A stretch of DNA of 64,000 bases, from contig JAFSPA010000021.1 in the NCBI GenBank assembly GCA_017443145.1, positions 1 to 64,000 on the forward strand. The letters run 5' to 3'. The first letter of the stretch is position 1; every line of letters starts with the position of its first letter. Below, piece after piece: positions 8,260-16,307 of the stretch. The notes below the pieces were generated by a model that had not been told where the DNA came from, did not search any database, and saw only the letters and a program-made list of their open reading frames with translations. The translations under genes were made by a program, and so were the position numbers. The DNA is from Paludibacteraceae bacterium (lineage in GTDB: Bacteria > Bacteroidota > Bacteroidia > Bacteroidales > Paludibacteraceae).

Positions 8260-10398
8260 ATGGAGAAAATGAAAGCAAGAATTTTCGTATTGGCAGCGGC
8301 GATGATTTGCGCCGTGTCAATGAACGCGCAAACAGGCGCACAAACGAACAGCAACGACACCTTACGGATGGACACATCCATGTTCAGAATAGCCGAAGTG
8401 ACGGTGGAAGCACAAAGTGTCATTCAAAAAGTGGACAAACAGGTCCTTCTTCCTAACCGCGAGCAGCGCAAGGCCTCGCACGATGGTATGTCGTTGCTGC
8501 AGAACTTGCAGATTCCGCGTATCGTGGTGAACCCTGCGGACAACACCGTCAAGACCCTCGCCAACCAAGACGTGCAGTTGCGTATCAACGGCATCGAAGC
8601 AAGCAATTCTGAGGTCATGGCAATCAACCCGAAAGATGTCATCCGTATCGAGTACCACGACCAGCCGGGTGTGCGTTATAACGGCGCGGCGGCGGTCATC
8701 AACTACATCGTCAAACACCGCGACACAGGCGGCAATCTGATGCTCAACGCGTCCAACGGCGTGACCATGCCCGGTTGGGGCGAGTACCATCTGTCGGGCA
8801 AGGTGAATTTCGGCAAATCGTCGTTCAGCCTCTTGACGCACTACTCTCCGCGCGATATTTATTGGACGCGCACGAATGCGGAGACGTACAATTTTTCAAC
8901 GGGCACGATTGAGAACCGCGAAGTGGGCGAACCGACACGTTTCAAGGGTAATCCTGTCAATCTCGGACTGACCTATAATTGGACAAACGGCGAGAAAAAT
9001 AGGGTCCAGATTGCCTTGCGCGATAACATGCTATTTATGCCGCACTCGAAGACCAACCGCGATTCGTATCTGTATCAGGGCACGGACAGTTTTGCCATTC
9101 ACGACCACGAAAGCACCCAATCCATTTCGCCCTCGTTGGACATCTATTACGAGCATAATCTGCCGGACGACAACCACTTGTATTTCGACCTTGTAGGTAC
9201 GTATATCAATAGTAGCAACGACCGTCGTTTTGAGCAGTTGCCGCTCGGCGAGACGGTCGCCGACACAACCGATGTGACCTCTCGTGTGCGCGGTAATAAA
9301 TACTCGCTCATTGGTGAAGCCATCTACGAGAAAGATTGGGAGAACATCGCCCTGACGGTCGGTGTACGCCACAACCAGCAATGGGTCGAGAATACGTATC
9401 TCGGCAGTGCCAGTGCAACCGTCAATATGACCACCGCCGAGACCTACGCTTTTGCGGAAGGACAATTCCGCCTGCGGAGGCTCTCCGCCGCTGTGGGTAT
9501 CGGAGCTATGCACACGTATATCGAGCAAGCCGGACAGAAGCAGTCGAACTGGGTTGCCCGTCCGCAACTGACGCTGAGTTATGACTTCGGCAAGGGCGTG
9601 TTCTGGAAATATAAAGGTTATGTCTCCGGCTACCAACCCTCGCTGTCTGCTATGTCGGACGTGGCGCAACAGATTGACAAGTATCAGATCCGGCAAGGCA
9701 ATCCGAACCTCAAACCCGTTATGTTCGTTGCCAATGAGATGCAGCTTTCGTGGCAGTCCAAACACGTCAATCTGAACCTCTGGGCAAACTACTCATACGA
9801 CCACAAACCGATTATGGATGAGACCTTTGAGCAGCTGATTGACGGTCAATCATACGCCGTCCGCACATACGCCAACCACCGCGGTTTTCATCGTCTGCAA
9901 GTGGCTCCGAGTGTGCAAGTGCGCGTGCTGCAAAACAAACTGATCTTCACCGTTGCGCCGTTCGCCAACTATTACGTCTCGCTTGGCAATTCGTACACGC
10001 ACAAGCATTTCAACCCGGGTGTTCGCGCCAGTTTCATGGGCATGTACAACGGTTGGCAGTTCTTCGGCGAGGTGACCACGCGCTACAATAACCTCTGGGG
10101 CGAGACGCTGGAGTACGGCGAGTTCTACCATCATATCGGTCTTGGTTACAATGCCGACAAATGGGGCTTCCGTGCAATGCTGATGAACCCCTTCTCGGTC
10201 AAGGGCTACAGCATCGAGACCAAAGACCTCTCTTCCCTTGCACCGAACACACAGCACGCCGAGATGCGGGATTTCCGTCAGATGCTCATTCTCAACTTCC
10301 ATTGCAACCTCGATTTCGGGTCGAGAGCCTCGACACGCGAAAATAAGCGCATCAACAATGAAGACAAAGAAAGTGGTATCTTGAGTGGTACGAAATAG
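8260..10398 (+). CDS. TonB-plug outer-membrane beta-barrel protein
   Basis: A 712-residue outer-membrane protein. The signal peptide is MEKMKARIFVLAAAMICAVSMNAQ. A plug-like domain follows (roughly residues 35-150), with AEVTVEAQ, NPKDVIRIEYHDQPGVRYNGAAAVINYIV and a conserved IEVI-type turn. The rest is alternating aromatic beta-strands typical of a 22-strand barrel. There is no SusD partner and no carboxypeptidase-like N-terminal extension, so it resembles the stand-alone receptors annotated as outer membrane beta-barrel or TonB-dependent proteins. The substrate is unknown. The start was chosen from the promoter; ATG 8269 is nearly as likely. It is convergent with the HMA gene at 10459. Confidence 0.8.
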   Translation: MEKMKARIFVLAAAMICAVSMNAQTGAQTNSNDTLRMDTSMFRIAEVTVEAQSVIQKVDKQVLLPNREQRKASHDGMSLLQNLQIPRIVVNPADNTVKTLANQDVQLRINGIEASNSEVMAINPKDVIRIEYHDQPGVRYNGAAAVINYIVKHRDTGGNLMLNASNGVTMPGWGEYHLSGKVNFGKSSFSLLTHYSPRDIYWTRTNAETYNFSTGTIENREVGEPTRFKGNPVNLGLTYNWTNGEKNRVQIALRDNMLFMPHSKTNRDSYLYQGTDSFAIHDHESTQSISPSLDIYYEHNLPDDNHLYFDLVGTYINSSNDRRFEQLPLGETVADTTDVTSRVRGNKYSLIGEAIYEKDWENIALTVGVRHNQQWVENTYLGSASATVNMTTAETYAFAEGQFRLRRLSAAVGIGAMHTYIEQAGQKQSNWVARPQLTLSYDFGKGVFWKYKGYVSGYQPSLSAMSDVAQQIDKYQIRQGNPNLKPVMFVANEMQLSWQSKHVNLNLWANYSYDHKPIMDETFEQLIDGQSYAVRTYANHRGFHRLQVAPSVQVRVLQNKLIFTVAPFANYYVSLGNSYTHKHFNPGVRASFMGMYNGWQFFGEVTTRYNNLWGETLEYGEFYHHIGLGYNADKWGFRAMLMNPFSVKGYSIETKDLSSLAPNTQHAEMRDFRQMLILNFHCNLDFGSRASTRENKRINNEDKESGILSGTK

Positions 10399-10458
10399 GC
10401 AATTTGTTGATAAAATTATAAAAAATCCAACTTTCATAGTGGCAGGAAAGTAATGCTA

Positions 10459-10746
10459 CTATGATTGCTGTTTGACGGTGGCGGGTTTGCCTATTTTGTC
10501 GAAGGCTTTGAGAAGGGCTTCGGTATTGGTTTTGTCGGCGTCGAAGGTGACGGTGACGGTTTTGGTATCGAGGTCACAGACGATGTCCTTGACCCCTTTC
10601 TCAAAGGCGATATTCTTCATGACTTTATCGCAGCATCCCTGACAGTGCAGGTCTACATTGAGGACGACGGTTTGTTTATTGACTTTGGCGTTGACTGTGC
10701 CGATGGACAGGGTGAGAGCCAAAAGGATGAGAAGCCATTGTTTCAT
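10459..10746 (-). CDS. periplasmic heavy-metal-associated (HMA) domain protein
   Basis: A 95-residue protein with a signal peptide (MKQWLLILLALTLSIGTVNA) and a single HMA domain. The metal site is HCQGCCDKV: the normal HMA motif is C-x-x-C, here with an extra adjacent Cys. The fold pattern beta-alpha-beta-beta-alpha-beta is visible (VVLNVDLHC, VMKNIAFEKGV, DIVCDLDTKTVTVTF, LLKAFDKIG). Such proteins bind Cu(I) or another soft metal. It begins 8 bases after the TonB receptor stop in the same operon, which suggests that receptor and HMA protein handle the same metal, perhaps with the HMA protein taking the ion in the periplasm. Confidence 0.88.
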   Translation of the reverse strand: MKQWLLILLALTLSIGTVNAKVNKQTVVLNVDLHCQGCCDKVMKNIAFEKGVKDIVCDLDTKTVTVTFDADKTNTEALLKAFDKIGKPATVKQQS

Positions 10747-10754
10747 AGGAGTAA

Positions 10755-12806
10755 TTAATTGTCTGGTTTTTCTATATTATATCGGAAACCGATGTACACT
10801 TTCCAGCCGGTAGTTGGAGCGCACACCATTGACGCATCAAAATCTGTGCCATAGGGGTTGAAGCTGTCGATGATGGGGTGGTCTTGCGTGAAATTAGTCA
10901 TGTTCTCTGCCCCGAGGTATAGGCTGCAAGTGCGCCAGTACTTGGTTATCTGCGCCATGAGTTGCGGGTACCACCGGAGCGTTGTAGGTGTTCCGTAGCC
11001 GCCGTTGAGGTCGCCGTAAGCGGTGAAACCGTCGGGCAGGCGTCCTACGCCGTTGAACTGTGCCGTGACGTCGAATTGCCATTTCTTAAGCGGTGTCTGG
11101 TAGCTGGTGGTGATAACTCCTTTGTACTTATTAGACAGGGCTTTGGCACGCAGGCGTGCGTTGCCGTTAGCGCCAATAGTGGTCTGCTCGATGTCGGTCC
11201 AGCGGAAAGCCGCAGTCCACGTCCAACCGCGCAGCACTTCGATAGAGGCCTCGACTTGTGCGCTATGCGCAAAGGATTTTGCACCGGGCAGGTCGGTTTG
11301 GTTGTAAATATAGACGGCGTGCGGGTCTTGATCGAGATCGACGATGACGGAGTTGAGGAAGTGGGTGTAGTAATACTCGCCGGACAGTTGCAGCTCTTTG
11401 CTGCCTAACGGGATGTAGAAGGTGGTGCTGATACCGGCGTTAACGGCTCGCTCTTGTTTAATCTTGTCCGTTATATGCAGCACTCGGCTGGAGGGCAGCA
11501 TAAAAGCGTTATCGGCGATGGCGTTGGGTGAACGATAGCCCATCCCGACACTGCCGCGGAGGGTCCACCACTCGAAAGGCGTGTAGCGGATGTTCATTCG
11601 CGGTGTGACGAAGAAACCATGTCGGGTGGAGTAGTCTGCTCTGACACCCGCGACGAGAGAGAGCATGTCTTCGTGCTTGAGACTATATTCGGCGAAGATA
11701 CCGGGTGTTATCTCGAGTCGGTCGAGTTTGTCCGGCAGGATATTGAGTGTCTCGCGGTAGTTGTCTATATTGAGGCTTAATCCTGCAGATAGTCGGTGGT
11801 CGGTGTCCGTTTCACCTTTGCCTTCAAAATTGCCCTGATAGATGGCATTTAGATAGGCATTGAGTTGATTGGCTTTCCACTTGCGCATTCCGTAGGTGTT
11901 GTTCAGGTCGTGGTAGCTGACCGCTGTGATGAGTGCAACGGACGAGCCTGTTTCTTCGTCAAAAACGTATCCATTCTTCATGAATCCCTCTACGCGCCAT
12001 GTGTCAAGATTGATGCGGTAGGGGTTGGCGATGGTGTCGGACAGTTGTCCGGCTCTGCGTCGGTCGTATAGTCCGCGCACGAAGGCCTGGAAAGTGTAGT
12101 TACCCTGTCTGTAGAACCATCGGTTAGCGAGGTTGGCGTTGATGGTCTTAGGCATATCCACAAAAGAGTCGTGGTTATGGTCCATCGCCATGAAGTTCTG
12201 TCCGTAGTGAGCCAATATACCGGTGTATAGATGGTCTTTGAGTTGCCATCCGCCGGTGATATTCGCCTCGGCCATAAGGTCGCTGTTGAACATGAGGTTA
12301 ATGGCCAAAGGGTCTTGTATCTGCGGCTTGAGTAGTTCGACGTTGATTTGTCCGGAAGTAGCTTCGTAGCCATTGATGACGGAAGATGTGCCTTTGCTGA
12401 CCTGGATGGACTGCATCCACGGTCCGGGAATATACTCGAGTCCGAAGTTCTGTGCGAGTCCTCGTACGGCGGGTGTGTTCTCTTGAATGAGCTGCACGTA
12501 GGTGCCGTTAAGTCCGAGCAGTCGTATCTGTTTGGCTCCGGTAGCGGCATCAGCGTACGCCACATCAACCGAGGCACTGGTTTCGAAGGCTTCGGACAGA
12601 TTGCAGCACGCGGCACGACAGAGCTCCTCGGCATTGATTTTTTGCGTATCGAAGGCGTCGGTGCGACTTTTAACCGTACCCTTACGGCGCTGAACGACCT
12701 GTACTTCCTCAATACGAAAGTCGTTGGTGTTCAGCGTATCCTGGGCTACTACAGGGAGTGCCACAAGCGACAACATCAGTATAATATGTTTTTTTATTCG
12801 TTTCAT
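10755..12806 (-). CDS. TonB-dependent receptor linked to metal uptake
   Basis: A 683-residue receptor. The signal peptide is MKRIKKHIILMLSLVALPVVAQ, followed by a TonB-box-like segment (FRIEEVQVVQRR) and a plug with AACCNLSEAFETSASVDV and INGYEATSGQINVELLKP. The barrel ends with the usual aromatic C-terminal strand region (YIGFRYNIEKP). The two adjacent Cys in the plug, and the HMA protein directly downstream, point to a copper or other soft-metal substrate (inference). The start at ATG 12806 lies only four bases after the -7 box TACTTTTG, so the mRNA may be leaderless. The next in-frame ATG would destroy the signal peptide. Confidence 0.85.
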   Translation of the reverse strand: MKRIKKHIILMLSLVALPVVAQDTLNTNDFRIEEVQVVQRRKGTVKSRTDAFDTQKINAEELCRAACCNLSEAFETSASVDVAYADAATGAKQIRLLGLNGTYVQLIQENTPAVRGLAQNFGLEYIPGPWMQSIQVSKGTSSVINGYEATSGQINVELLKPQIQDPLAINLMFNSDLMAEANITGGWQLKDHLYTGILAHYGQNFMAMDHNHDSFVDMPKTINANLANRWFYRQGNYTFQAFVRGLYDRRRAGQLSDTIANPYRINLDTWRVEGFMKNGYVFDEETGSSVALITAVSYHDLNNTYGMRKWKANQLNAYLNAIYQGNFEGKGETDTDHRLSAGLSLNIDNYRETLNILPDKLDRLEITPGIFAEYSLKHEDMLSLVAGVRADYSTRHGFFVTPRMNIRYTPFEWWTLRGSVGMGYRSPNAIADNAFMLPSSRVLHITDKIKQERAVNAGISTTFYIPLGSKELQLSGEYYYTHFLNSVIVDLDQDPHAVYIYNQTDLPGAKSFAHSAQVEASIEVLRGWTWTAAFRWTDIEQTTIGANGNARLRAKALSNKYKGVITTSYQTPLKKWQFDVTAQFNGVGRLPDGFTAYGDLNGGYGTPTTLRWYPQLMAQITKYWRTCSLYLGAENMTNFTQDHPIIDSFNPYGTDFDASMVCAPTTGWKVYIGFRYNIEKPDN

Positions 12807-12880
12807 GCTGCAAAAGTACTGCTTTTTTCTCACATACACAATACCTAAAAATGGGGATTTATAGAATAAAATTTGCACAA
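12807..12880 (-). repeat. duplicated promoter block, copy 1
   Basis: Read on the minus strand, 12880-12807 matches 23376-23449 (plus strand) at 73 of 74 bases; 12870-12807 is identical over 64 bases. The block contains the -33-like TTG and the -7 box TACTTTTG (12818-12811) of the TonB receptor gene. The similarity continues into the divergent promoter on the other side (12872-12908 against the reverse strand of 23348-23384, about 32 of 37). The genes flanking the two copies are unrelated. Confidence 0.9.
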
Positions 12881-12903
12881 TCCAAAAATTTGTACTACTT
12901 TTG
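12872..12903 (+). promoter_or_regulatory. promoter of the conserved hypothetical gene at 13171
   Basis: TTTG at 12872-12875 and TACTTTTG at 12896-12903, spacer 20 bases. Transcription should start near 12910, leaving a leader of about 260 bases before the ATG at 13171. It diverges from the TonB receptor promoter. Confidence 0.75.
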
Positions 12904-12909
12904 CACCCC

Positions 12910-13170
12910 GGAGCGTTCTCCCGTTAAGCGGGAGGAGCGGCATCCGCCTAGGAAGGCTAACAATACAAGGCACGTATAGGAATATTACTGCAACCTGTAA
13001 TGCTGCAGCAAACTATAGGACATCCGTAGGAAAATCATATGTGATTCGTATGTGATTCGTATGTGATTGCTATGTTATTCATATGTCGTTCCTATGATAT
13101 TGATATGAGGTGTATATGTTAGTAACGCTTTAGTACCGGAACAATAGTATTATTTTTAAAAATTTTCAAT
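12910..13170 (+). promoter_or_regulatory. long structured 5' leader of the gene at 13171
   Basis: About 260 untranslated bases. The first part holds GC-rich hairpins: CTCCCG/CGGGAG (12918-12934, loop TTAAG), then GCGG/CCGC (12937-12947, loop CAT). The second part is an 11-bp periodic array at 13016-13125. No upstream ORF stands out and no known riboswitch was recognised. Such a leader suggests control of stability or translation. Confidence 0.5.
13016..13125 (+). repeat. 11-bp periodic array in the leader (10 units)
   Basis: Ten units of exactly 11 bases in register. The middle ones are TATGTGATTCG twice (13038 and 13049), then TATGTGATTGC, TATGTTATTCA, TATGTCGTTCC, TATGATATTGA, TATGAGGTGTA and TATGTTAGTAA. 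The first two units are TAGGACATCCG and TAGGAAAATCA. TA at the start of each unit and G at the fourth (or third) place are kept while the rest decays towards both ends. There are no indels. Confidence 0.75.
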
Positions 13171-13653
13171 ATGGCAACAGTTCAACTTACTGATCCCGTT
13201 CATTCAATACATGGACGAATCGCAAAAAATCATTCCGTACATCGGAGAAAAACCTATCGTGACGAAAAAGGAAACATCATCGGAGAAGGCAAACAAGAAC
13301 AGTATGATGTGCTCAATCCGCGTAACTACAAGAAACATCCGCCTAAAGGCACCGAACTCGCTAACATTAATCGTTGGCAGGAGGCATGCCACAGAACGAC
13401 GCAAATTCTGCAAGTCGCACAGCCGGAAGAACTAACCAGAAAACAACGGCTAATCCACGAATTCCACCACGTGCCAACCTACTACACTCCGGAAGAAGCG
13501 CAAGAATTGTATAATGCGTATCAAGTTCAGTTTAAAGCTCAGTTATCTCGCAAAGTCGGCAAGCACTATCTTCAATTCTCCGGCTTCGTCCGCGCAATGA
13601 TCTATCAAGACCTCAAATCCGCCGAAACACAAACCAACGAACCAACCAACTAA
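13171..13653 (+). CDS. conserved hypothetical protein of Bacteroidales
   Basis: A 160-residue soluble, basic protein without a signal peptide. It opens with VHSIHGRIAKNHSVHRRKTYRDEKGNIIGEGKQE, which looks like a small beta domain. A helical part follows (ELANINRWQEACHRTTQILQV, LTRKQRLIHEFHH, YYTPEEAQELYNAYQVQFKAQL) and the end is LQFSGFVRAMIYQDLK. Proteins of this type are widespread in Bacteroidales, I believe, but I know no function. The many basic residues and the lack of catalytic motifs would fit nucleic acid or protein binding. It stands alone with a long 5' leader and its own terminator, a layout seen for highly expressed or RNA-regulated genes. Confidence 0.8.
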   Translation: MATVQLTDPVHSIHGRIAKNHSVHRRKTYRDEKGNIIGEGKQEQYDVLNPRNYKKHPPKGTELANINRWQEACHRTTQILQVAQPEELTRKQRLIHEFHHVPTYYTPEEAQELYNAYQVQFKAQLSRKVGKHYLQFSGFVRAMIYQDLKSAETQTNEPTN

Positions 13654-13682
13654 TCTCAACCATCTTCGACAAATAGCACAAA

Positions 13683-13713
13683 AAAGTGCAGAATTTATGA
13701 TTTTCTGCACTTT
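13683..13713. terminator. bidirectional terminator
   Basis: AAAGTGCAGAA and TTCTGCACTTT form an 11-bp perfect stem with a 9-base loop. A/T runs flank both sides. It separates the convergent genes ending at 13653 and 13720 and can serve both. Confidence 0.85.
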
Positions 13714-13719
13714 CCTCCT

Positions 13720-14787
13720 TTAATCATCATTGATATTCGGTTGGATCAGTTGTGTGCGCCAGGACGTGAAACGCAAGCGTATAGGCAGTAGCCATCGTTC
13801 AATGCGCTGCGCAAGCGGCCGTTCACCGTCCGGCACAATCTCACAAGCGACCTGCTCAAACGTCTTCGCATCCACAGCATAATAACGCGAGTCGGTGGCA
13901 GTATATTCGGTAATCGTCCAGTGGAAGAGGTCACCGACAATAGTTATCTGCATCTGCTGCGGATCGTACGCATCGATACCTACATGTGCCAGTTCGCCAT
14001 TGGAGCGTACGGCATAGAGCTGATTATCGTCGCTTACCACTAAACCGATTAGTTTCCTGTTTGCCGGCTCGAGGGTGAAGAGTTGCTTGAATTGTCGGAT
14101 GTTATATGCCGTATTCTTAATCTCTCTAACCCAGGGTGTGCCTTTGACCATCTTGAGTTGGAAGAGTCGGTCATTAGCATCGGTTAGCAGGAAGCCGTTG
14201 TCGTAGTCTTTGCGTGTGGTACCGTTACCCCAGATGAGTTGTACGGGGAAGGTGAAACCGTATTTGGTGAGTTCGCGTGAGAACGAGCGGGATTTGGCCT
14301 TGTTGACGGTATTGGTCTCGCAGTCGATGAATTCCAGTCCGTCGTTTGTAAGGCGGAAGACGTCAGGCGGCAGTTGCAGGTCCACTCGTCCGGAAGCAGA
14401 CTCAAGCATGGTGTATAAGCCTACGGCAGGTTTATTGAGTTGCTTGGGCGATGTTTTGAAGTGGAAGGTGTTCTGCTGAATGATTTTGGGAGTGAGAGCC
14501 ACACCATAGAGCGAATCGGGCAGTCGTCCTTCGGCAACGAGTTGGCGGAAAGAGAAGAGGGGCAGCAGGCTGTCGGCTTGTTGTTTGGTAAACTCTTGTC
14601 CGCGAAAATCGACATAGCGCACTTGTTTATCCTTGACCTCAAAGCGCATAAACGTGCTGTCAAGACAGGAATAGACGACGAACGGCATCTTATCCGTGCG
14701 GGGTGATATGAGCTCGTAGAGGGCCGGCAGCAACCATGCAATGACGATGAGCGCCAAAACAATAATGATGTATTTGATATTTCTCAT
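13720..14787 (-). CDS. DUF4857-like membrane-anchored protein of an ABC operon
   Basis: A 355-residue protein with one N-terminal membrane helix (residues 5-25, YIIIVLALIVIAWLLPALYEL) and a large extracytoplasmic part with no catalytic motif. It resembles the Bacteroidetes family catalogued as DUF4857, which is found with ABC transporters; that name is given from memory. It is the last gene of an operon: the ATPase at 16179, the permease at 15452, and this gene, whose ATG overlaps the permease stop by 4 bases. The tight coupling suggests an accessory subunit of the exporter. Confidence 0.7.
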   Translation of the reverse strand: MRNIKYIIIVLALIVIAWLLPALYELISPRTDKMPFVVYSCLDSTFMRFEVKDKQVRYVDFRGQEFTKQQADSLLPLFSFRQLVAEGRLPDSLYGVALTPKIIQQNTFHFKTSPKQLNKPAVGLYTMLESASGRVDLQLPPDVFRLTNDGLEFIDCETNTVNKAKSRSFSRELTKYGFTFPVQLIWGNGTTRKDYDNGFLLTDANDRLFQLKMVKGTPWVREIKNTAYNIRQFKQLFTLEPANRKLIGLVVSDDNQLYAVRSNGELAHVGIDAYDPQQMQITIVGDLFHWTITEYTATDSRYYAVDAKTFEQVACEIVPDGERPLAQRIERWLLPIRLRFTSWRTQLIQPNINDD

Positions 14788-15452
14788 TGTTTCCCAAGTT
14801 TAAAACGATAAATGGAATAGAACGGCAGACAAAGAGTTGCGACGAGGATGAGCAGCAACCACGGCCACATAGCGATATAACAAGCCGGTTGGGCTGTGAG
14901 GAAACAGAGTGCCACCAACGGAGTGCCGACAAGGCAGTTGAGGCATCGTCTGAGTCGTTGAGGTTCTAAGATACACCATGTCAGGACGCTATACCCTAAC
15001 ATTCCGCCAATGTACCAGGGCAGACAGGTGAGGAACGTGCGCCAAACGAGTTCGCGCGGCAACCATGCTTGTTCGATGAGTGCGAGCACAGCGGCATCGG
15101 CAGCGAAGAGCAGACAGAGACCGCACAGGCTGCATAGTAACATCGTGCCGATACTCATCGTGTAGTCGATAGGCAGATGCAGGGTGAGGCGGATGCGTTT
15201 GATTTGCATCTCAGGAATCCATTGGCACAGCGCCAAAACGACACCTGTGATGAGAGGTAGGTACATCAGCGCGTTAACCATTAGCACGTCGCGACTAATC
15301 ATAGTTGCCCAAGTCTCGACCACGCCCGAAGCCAGAAGCGTTGAGCGCAAAGCGAGTAGCAGGTAAGTGATGAGTCCGGCGTGCACTACTAAAGCTAAAC
15401 ACCAGAAAAGTCGTAGTTTTAACCACTCCTTATAGAATATTGCGCGTATCAT
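14784..15452 (-). CDS. ABC transporter permease-like membrane protein
   Basis: A 222-residue protein with about six hydrophobic segments (for example LVVHAGLITYLLLAL, MYLPLITGVVLALCQWI, MLLCSLCGLCLLFAADAAVLALI, LLLILVATLCLPFYSIYRF). It fits the ABC-2 class of permeases by size and context, although the sequence itself gives no strong motif. It follows the ATPase gene by one base and overlaps the next gene. Together with the ATPase it should form an inner-membrane exporter of unknown substrate. Confidence 0.7.
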   Translation of the reverse strand: MIRAIFYKEWLKLRLFWCLALVVHAGLITYLLLALRSTLLASGVVETWATMISRDVLMVNALMYLPLITGVVLALCQWIPEMQIKRIRLTLHLPIDYTMSIGTMLLCSLCGLCLLFAADAAVLALIEQAWLPRELVWRTFLTCLPWYIGGMLGYSVLTWCILEPQRLRRCLNCLVGTPLVALCFLTAQPACYIAMWPWLLLILVATLCLPFYSIYRFKLGKQ

Positions 15453-15453
15453 A

Positions 15454-16179
15454 TTAGTATTTACCTGTTAAGTCAATAAATGTATCTTCAAGCGTCTTGT
15501 CGGGTGTGATGAGTTCCGCGACGGGACACTGTTTGAGTATGCGTCCGTAATCCATGATAATGCAGTCATCCACGAGCCGTTCGAGGTCCTGAATGATGTG
15601 TGAGGTGAGGAAGACGGTCTTGTTACCTTTCTTGCAGAAGTCCCGCAGGTATTCCACGAAAAGGCGTCTGTAGCCCGGGTCGAGTCCAAGTGAGAAGTCG
15701 TCGAGGATGAGCAGTTCAGGGTCTTGTGCCATGAGTAAGCCCAAAGCTACTTGCGAGCGTTGGCCGTTGGACATCTGATTGAGATGCTGATAGTCTTGCA
15801 CTTTGAGTAGGCGCATCAACTCGTAGTAGGCGTCCTTGTTCCATTTTGGGAAGAAAGGCGCATAGAACTGCTCTATCTGTGCAATGGTCATAAACGGGTA
15901 CTGCACGTGTCCTTCGAGCAGCAGTCCGATTCGTGCGCGTTCGCGAGCCGGCATCGTGCGTGTGTCGTAACCGAGCAATCGGCATGAACCGGCGTGCGGC
16001 TGAATAAAGCCCGAAAGGATATTGATAGTAGTGGTCTTGCCGGTGCCGTTTTTGCCCAGCAAACCTAAGATGCGGCCACGCGGTACGGTGAACGACATGT
16101 CTTCGTAAATCAGTCGCTTGCCGTAATAATGCGTCACGTGGTCATATTCAATCATGGATTCTGTCATTTGTTTGGCCAT
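15454..16179 (-). CDS. ABC transporter ATP-binding protein
   Basis: A 241-residue ABC ATPase. It has Walker A GLLGKNGTGKTTT near residue 40, a signature-like MSNGQRSQVALGLLMAQ, Walker B ELLILDDFSLGLDPG and the switch His in LTSHIIQDLERLVDD. The signature begins MSNGQ instead of LSGGQ, as in several ABC-2 exporters. The start at ATG 16179 is ten bases after the predicted transcription start. Downstream ATGs at codons 5 and 9 (MTESMIEY) are possible alternatives. It is the first gene of the three-gene operon. Confidence 0.88.
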   Translation of the reverse strand: MAKQMTESMIEYDHVTHYYGKRLIYEDMSFTVPRGRILGLLGKNGTGKTTTINILSGFIQPHAGSCRLLGYDTRTMPARERARIGLLLEGHVQYPFMTIAQIEQFYAPFFPKWNKDAYYELMRLLKVQDYQHLNQMSNGQRSQVALGLLMAQDPELLILDDFSLGLDPGYRRLFVEYLRDFCKKGNKTVFLTSHIIQDLERLVDDCIIMDYGRILKQCPVAELITPDKTLEDTFIDLTGKY

Positions 16180-16194
16180 TTATGAATTCGGCTG

Positions 16195-16226
16195 CAAAGG
16201 TAGTTCTTTTTGTTGATATATGCAAA
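16195..16226 (-). promoter_or_regulatory. promoter of the ABC exporter operon
   Basis: On the minus strand TTTGC (16226-16222) and TACCTTTG (16202-16195). It diverges from the TonB receptor promoter at 16272. Confidence 0.75.
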
Positions 16227-16271
16227 TACACTATCGAAAATCCCAAATAATTGTGATTTATTATCCGTAAA

Positions 16272-16303
16272 TTTGCGTATATGGAAGAATTTTTGTACCT
16301 TTG
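16272..16303 (+). promoter_or_regulatory. promoter of the TonB receptor operon at 16308
   Basis: TTTG at 16272-16275 and TACCTTTG at 16296-16303, spacer 20 bases. It overlaps the in-frame ATG at 16281, which therefore cannot be the start. The GTG at 16308 is four bases after the -7 box. Confidence 0.8.
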
Positions 16304-16307
16304 CGGC

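Noticed and set aside
8362..10437. long minus-strand open frames opposite the barrel gene
   Set aside because: They mirror a well-supported gene in a GC-rich region with strong codon bias, have no promoters or signals, and their composition (rich in His, Val, Arg) is typical of antisense frames.
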